This document shows, one piece after another, positions 5,777 to 7,155 of a stretch of 7,155 nucleotides of DNA (the first letter of the stretch is position 1; every line of letters starts with the position of its first letter). The stretch is from Acidobacteriota bacterium (GTDB lineage: Bacteria > Acidobacteriota > Thermoanaerobaculia > Multivoradales > JAHEKO01). Made by a program: the position numbers and the translations under genes. Location: the NCBI GenBank assembly GCA_024638355.1, contig JAHEKO010000192.1, positions 1-7,155 of the forward strand, written 5' to 3'. Below the pieces are notes generated by a model, which saw only the letters and a list, made by a program, of their open reading frames with translations, made no database searches and was not told the origin of the DNA.

Positions 5777-7155
5777 ATGCCGTCGCCGAGCTCGCCGACT
5801 CCCCTGACCGACTTCGTCGCTCGCTTCAGCGAAGCGCGTGTCTGGGTGGCGGGCGACGTGATGCTGGACGAGTACGTGGTCGGCTCGGTCGAGCGGATCT
5901 CGCCGGAAGCGCCGGTCCAGGTCGTGAGCGGCACCGACAGCTTCTCGCTGATGGGTGGCGCGGCCAACGTCGCCGGCTCCGTCGCCGCGCTGGGAGCGAG
6001 CGTCAGCCTGCTCGGAGTGGTCGGCACCGACCCGGCCGGCGAGCAGCTCGTCAGGCACTGTGAGGAGGCCGGGATCGACTCCGGACTGCTGATCCGCGAC
6101 GAGCACCGGCCGACGACGAAGAAGACCCGCGTCCTGGGTCCGCGCCAGCAGCTTCTGCGACTCGACTGGGAGTCGACCCAGGCCTCGCGAGAGGAGCCGG
6201 CGAGGGCCGCGATCGCCCGCCTCGCCGAGGGACCTCCGCCGACCGCGGTGATCCTGAGCGACTACGGCAAGGGCGTGCTGACGCCGCGGGTCACCCGCGA
6301 GCTCATCGCCGCGGCGGGCCCCGCTCCGGTGCTCGTCGACCCCTTCGGCCGGGATATCTCGCGCTATCGCGGTGCCTTTGCCATCAAGCCGAATCTGAAG
6401 GAGTTCGAGGCGCTCTGCGGGCGGGATCTGCACGATGCCCCGGTCGAAGAGCTCATCGAGGCCGCCCGCGGGCTGCTGCCGGCCGCCGACCTCGAGGCCA
6501 TCGTCGTCACCCTCGGCGAGCGCGGCATCCTGGTGGTTCCATCCGACGGCGAGGCCAAGCTCGTCGCAGCCCGCCGGCGGGAGGTCTACGACGTCACCGG
6601 GGCCGGCGACACCGTGATCGCCACCCTGGCGGTCTCCCTGTCGGTCGGCGCCGGGCTGGTCGACGCGGCCCGCCTCGCCAACTGTGCCGCCGAGATGGCG
6701 GTCGCCGAGGTCGGCGCCGCGGCCGTTCGCGCCAAGGACCTGCTGATCGCGCTCGGCCGCCGCCAGGCGCCCAAGCCGCAGAGCGTGAGCGAGCTCGAGC
6801 TCCGCCTGGAAGGCTGGCGCCGCAAGGGCAAGCGCATCGTCTTCACCAACGGCTGCTTCGATCTCCTCCATGCCGGGCACGTGTGGCTGCTCAACCGCGC
6901 CGCCGAGCTCGGCGACGTGTTGATCGTCGGTCTCAATAGCGACGCCTCGGTGCGGCGTCTCAAGGGAGCCGGTCGCCCGCTGGTGCCGGCGAGCAACCGG
7001 CTGGCGATGCTCGCCGCCCTTCAGTGCGTCGACGCGGCGGTGCTGTTCGAGGAGGACACGCCGCTCGACATCATCGAGCGCATCCAGCCCGACGTGCTGG
7101 TCAAGGGGCAGGACTATGCGCTCGACCAGGTCGTCGGCCGCGAGCAGGTCGAAGC
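5777..7155 (+). CDS. hldE: Bifunctional heptose 7-phosphate kinase / heptose 1-phosphate adenylyltransferase (3' end outside window)
   Basis: HldE phosphorylates D-glycero-D-manno-heptose 7-phosphate at C1 and, after GmhB has acted, adds AMP to give ADP-D-glycero-beta-D-manno-heptose. Translation gives 459 whole codons plus two bases with no stop, so it continues past the window. E. coli HldE is 477 residues, and the alignment end suggests about 25-30 residues are missing. The kinase domain (about 15-325) is of the PfkB/ribokinase type: AGDVMLDEY (25-33), GGAANVAGSVAALGA (60-74), QQLLRLDWES (124-133), SDYGKG (161-166), KPNLKEFE (204-211) and TGAGDT (274-279) with catalytic Asp278. The nucleotidyltransferase domain (about 350 on) has FTNGCFDLLHAGHVWLL (356-372) with the HxGH motif at 365-368, GLNSDASVRRLKG (385-397), the FEEDTP run (424-429) and KGQDY (443-447). 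Both active sites look intact. The start is ATG 5777, four bases after the gmhA stop. The fusion is the Gram-negative norm; some species split it. Confidence 0.95.
   Translation, partial: MPSPSSPTPLTDFVARFSEARVWVAGDVMLDEYVVGSVERISPEAPVQVVSGTDSFSLMGGAANVAGSVAALGASVSLLGVVGTDPAGEQLVRHCEEAGIDSGLLIRDEHRPTTKKTRVLGPRQQLLRLDWESTQASREEPARAAIARLAEGPPPTAVILSDYGKGVLTPRVTRELIAAAGPAPVLVDPFGRDISRYRGAFAIKPNLKEFEALCGRDLHDAPVEELIEAARGLLPAADLEAIVVTLGERGILVVPSDGEAKLVAARRREVYDVTGAGDTVIATLAVSLSVGAGLVDAARLANCAAEMAVAEVGAAAVRAKDLLIALGRRQAPKPQSVSELELRLEGWRRKGKRIVFTNGCFDLLHAGHVWLLNRAAELGDVLIVGLNSDASVRRLKGAGRPLVPASNRLAMLAALQCVDAAVLFEEDTPLDIIERIQPDVLVKGQDYALDQVVGREQVE

Noticed and set aside
5573..6880. 435-codon minus-strand open frame opposite gmhA and hldE
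   Set aside because: It is a shadow of two genes with intact active-site motifs; its composition is low-complexity.

Overview
The window is high-GC DNA from a Gram-negative bacterium that makes a heptose-containing lipopolysaccharide (LPS) or related surface glycan. All genes lie on the + strand. The strong GC bias also leaves long spurious open frames on the minus strand. The taxon cannot be fixed from the sequence; the gene set and GC suit a high-GC soil or sediment lineage such as Acidobacteriota or a former deltaproteobacterial group, but this is inference.

Layout: 1-780 is the 3' end of a membrane glycosyltransferase of the GT39/ArnT type. A 229-nt gap follows. 1010-2137 is a fold-type I PLP-dependent aminotransferase (GTG start) with an altered PLP-phosphate-binding motif. 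2138-2397 is a 260-nt gap carrying a strikingly folded element of about 119 nt (2166-2284), AT-richer than its surroundings. Its wobble and G·A mismatch pattern indicates that the minus strand is the RNA-like strand. From 2398 to the window end runs a tightly packed operon: GT9 glycosyltransferase (heptosyltransferase-like), hldD, gmhB, gmhA and hldE. The first three junctions overlap (TTGA, ATGA, TGATG) and the last is a 4-nt gap. hldE runs off the right edge and lacks roughly its last 25-30 residues.

Together the operon encodes the whole ADP-L-glycero-beta-D-manno-heptose pathway from sedoheptulose 7-phosphate. GmhA isomerises, the HldE kinase domain adds the 1-phosphate, GmhB removes the 7-phosphate, the HldE nucleotidyltransferase domain makes ADP-heptose, and HldD epimerises it. 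The GT9 enzyme in the first position is the likely user of the product. The ArnT-like transferase upstream would fit glycan or lipid A decoration, but its link to the operon is only positional, and so is that of the aminotransferase.

The item most worth following up is the structured intergenic element at 2166-2284. Next are two enzymes with a missing canonical residue: the GT9 protein has Ala where heptosyltransferases carry the catalytic Asp, and the aminotransferase has Gly where the PLP-phosphate Arg normally sits.
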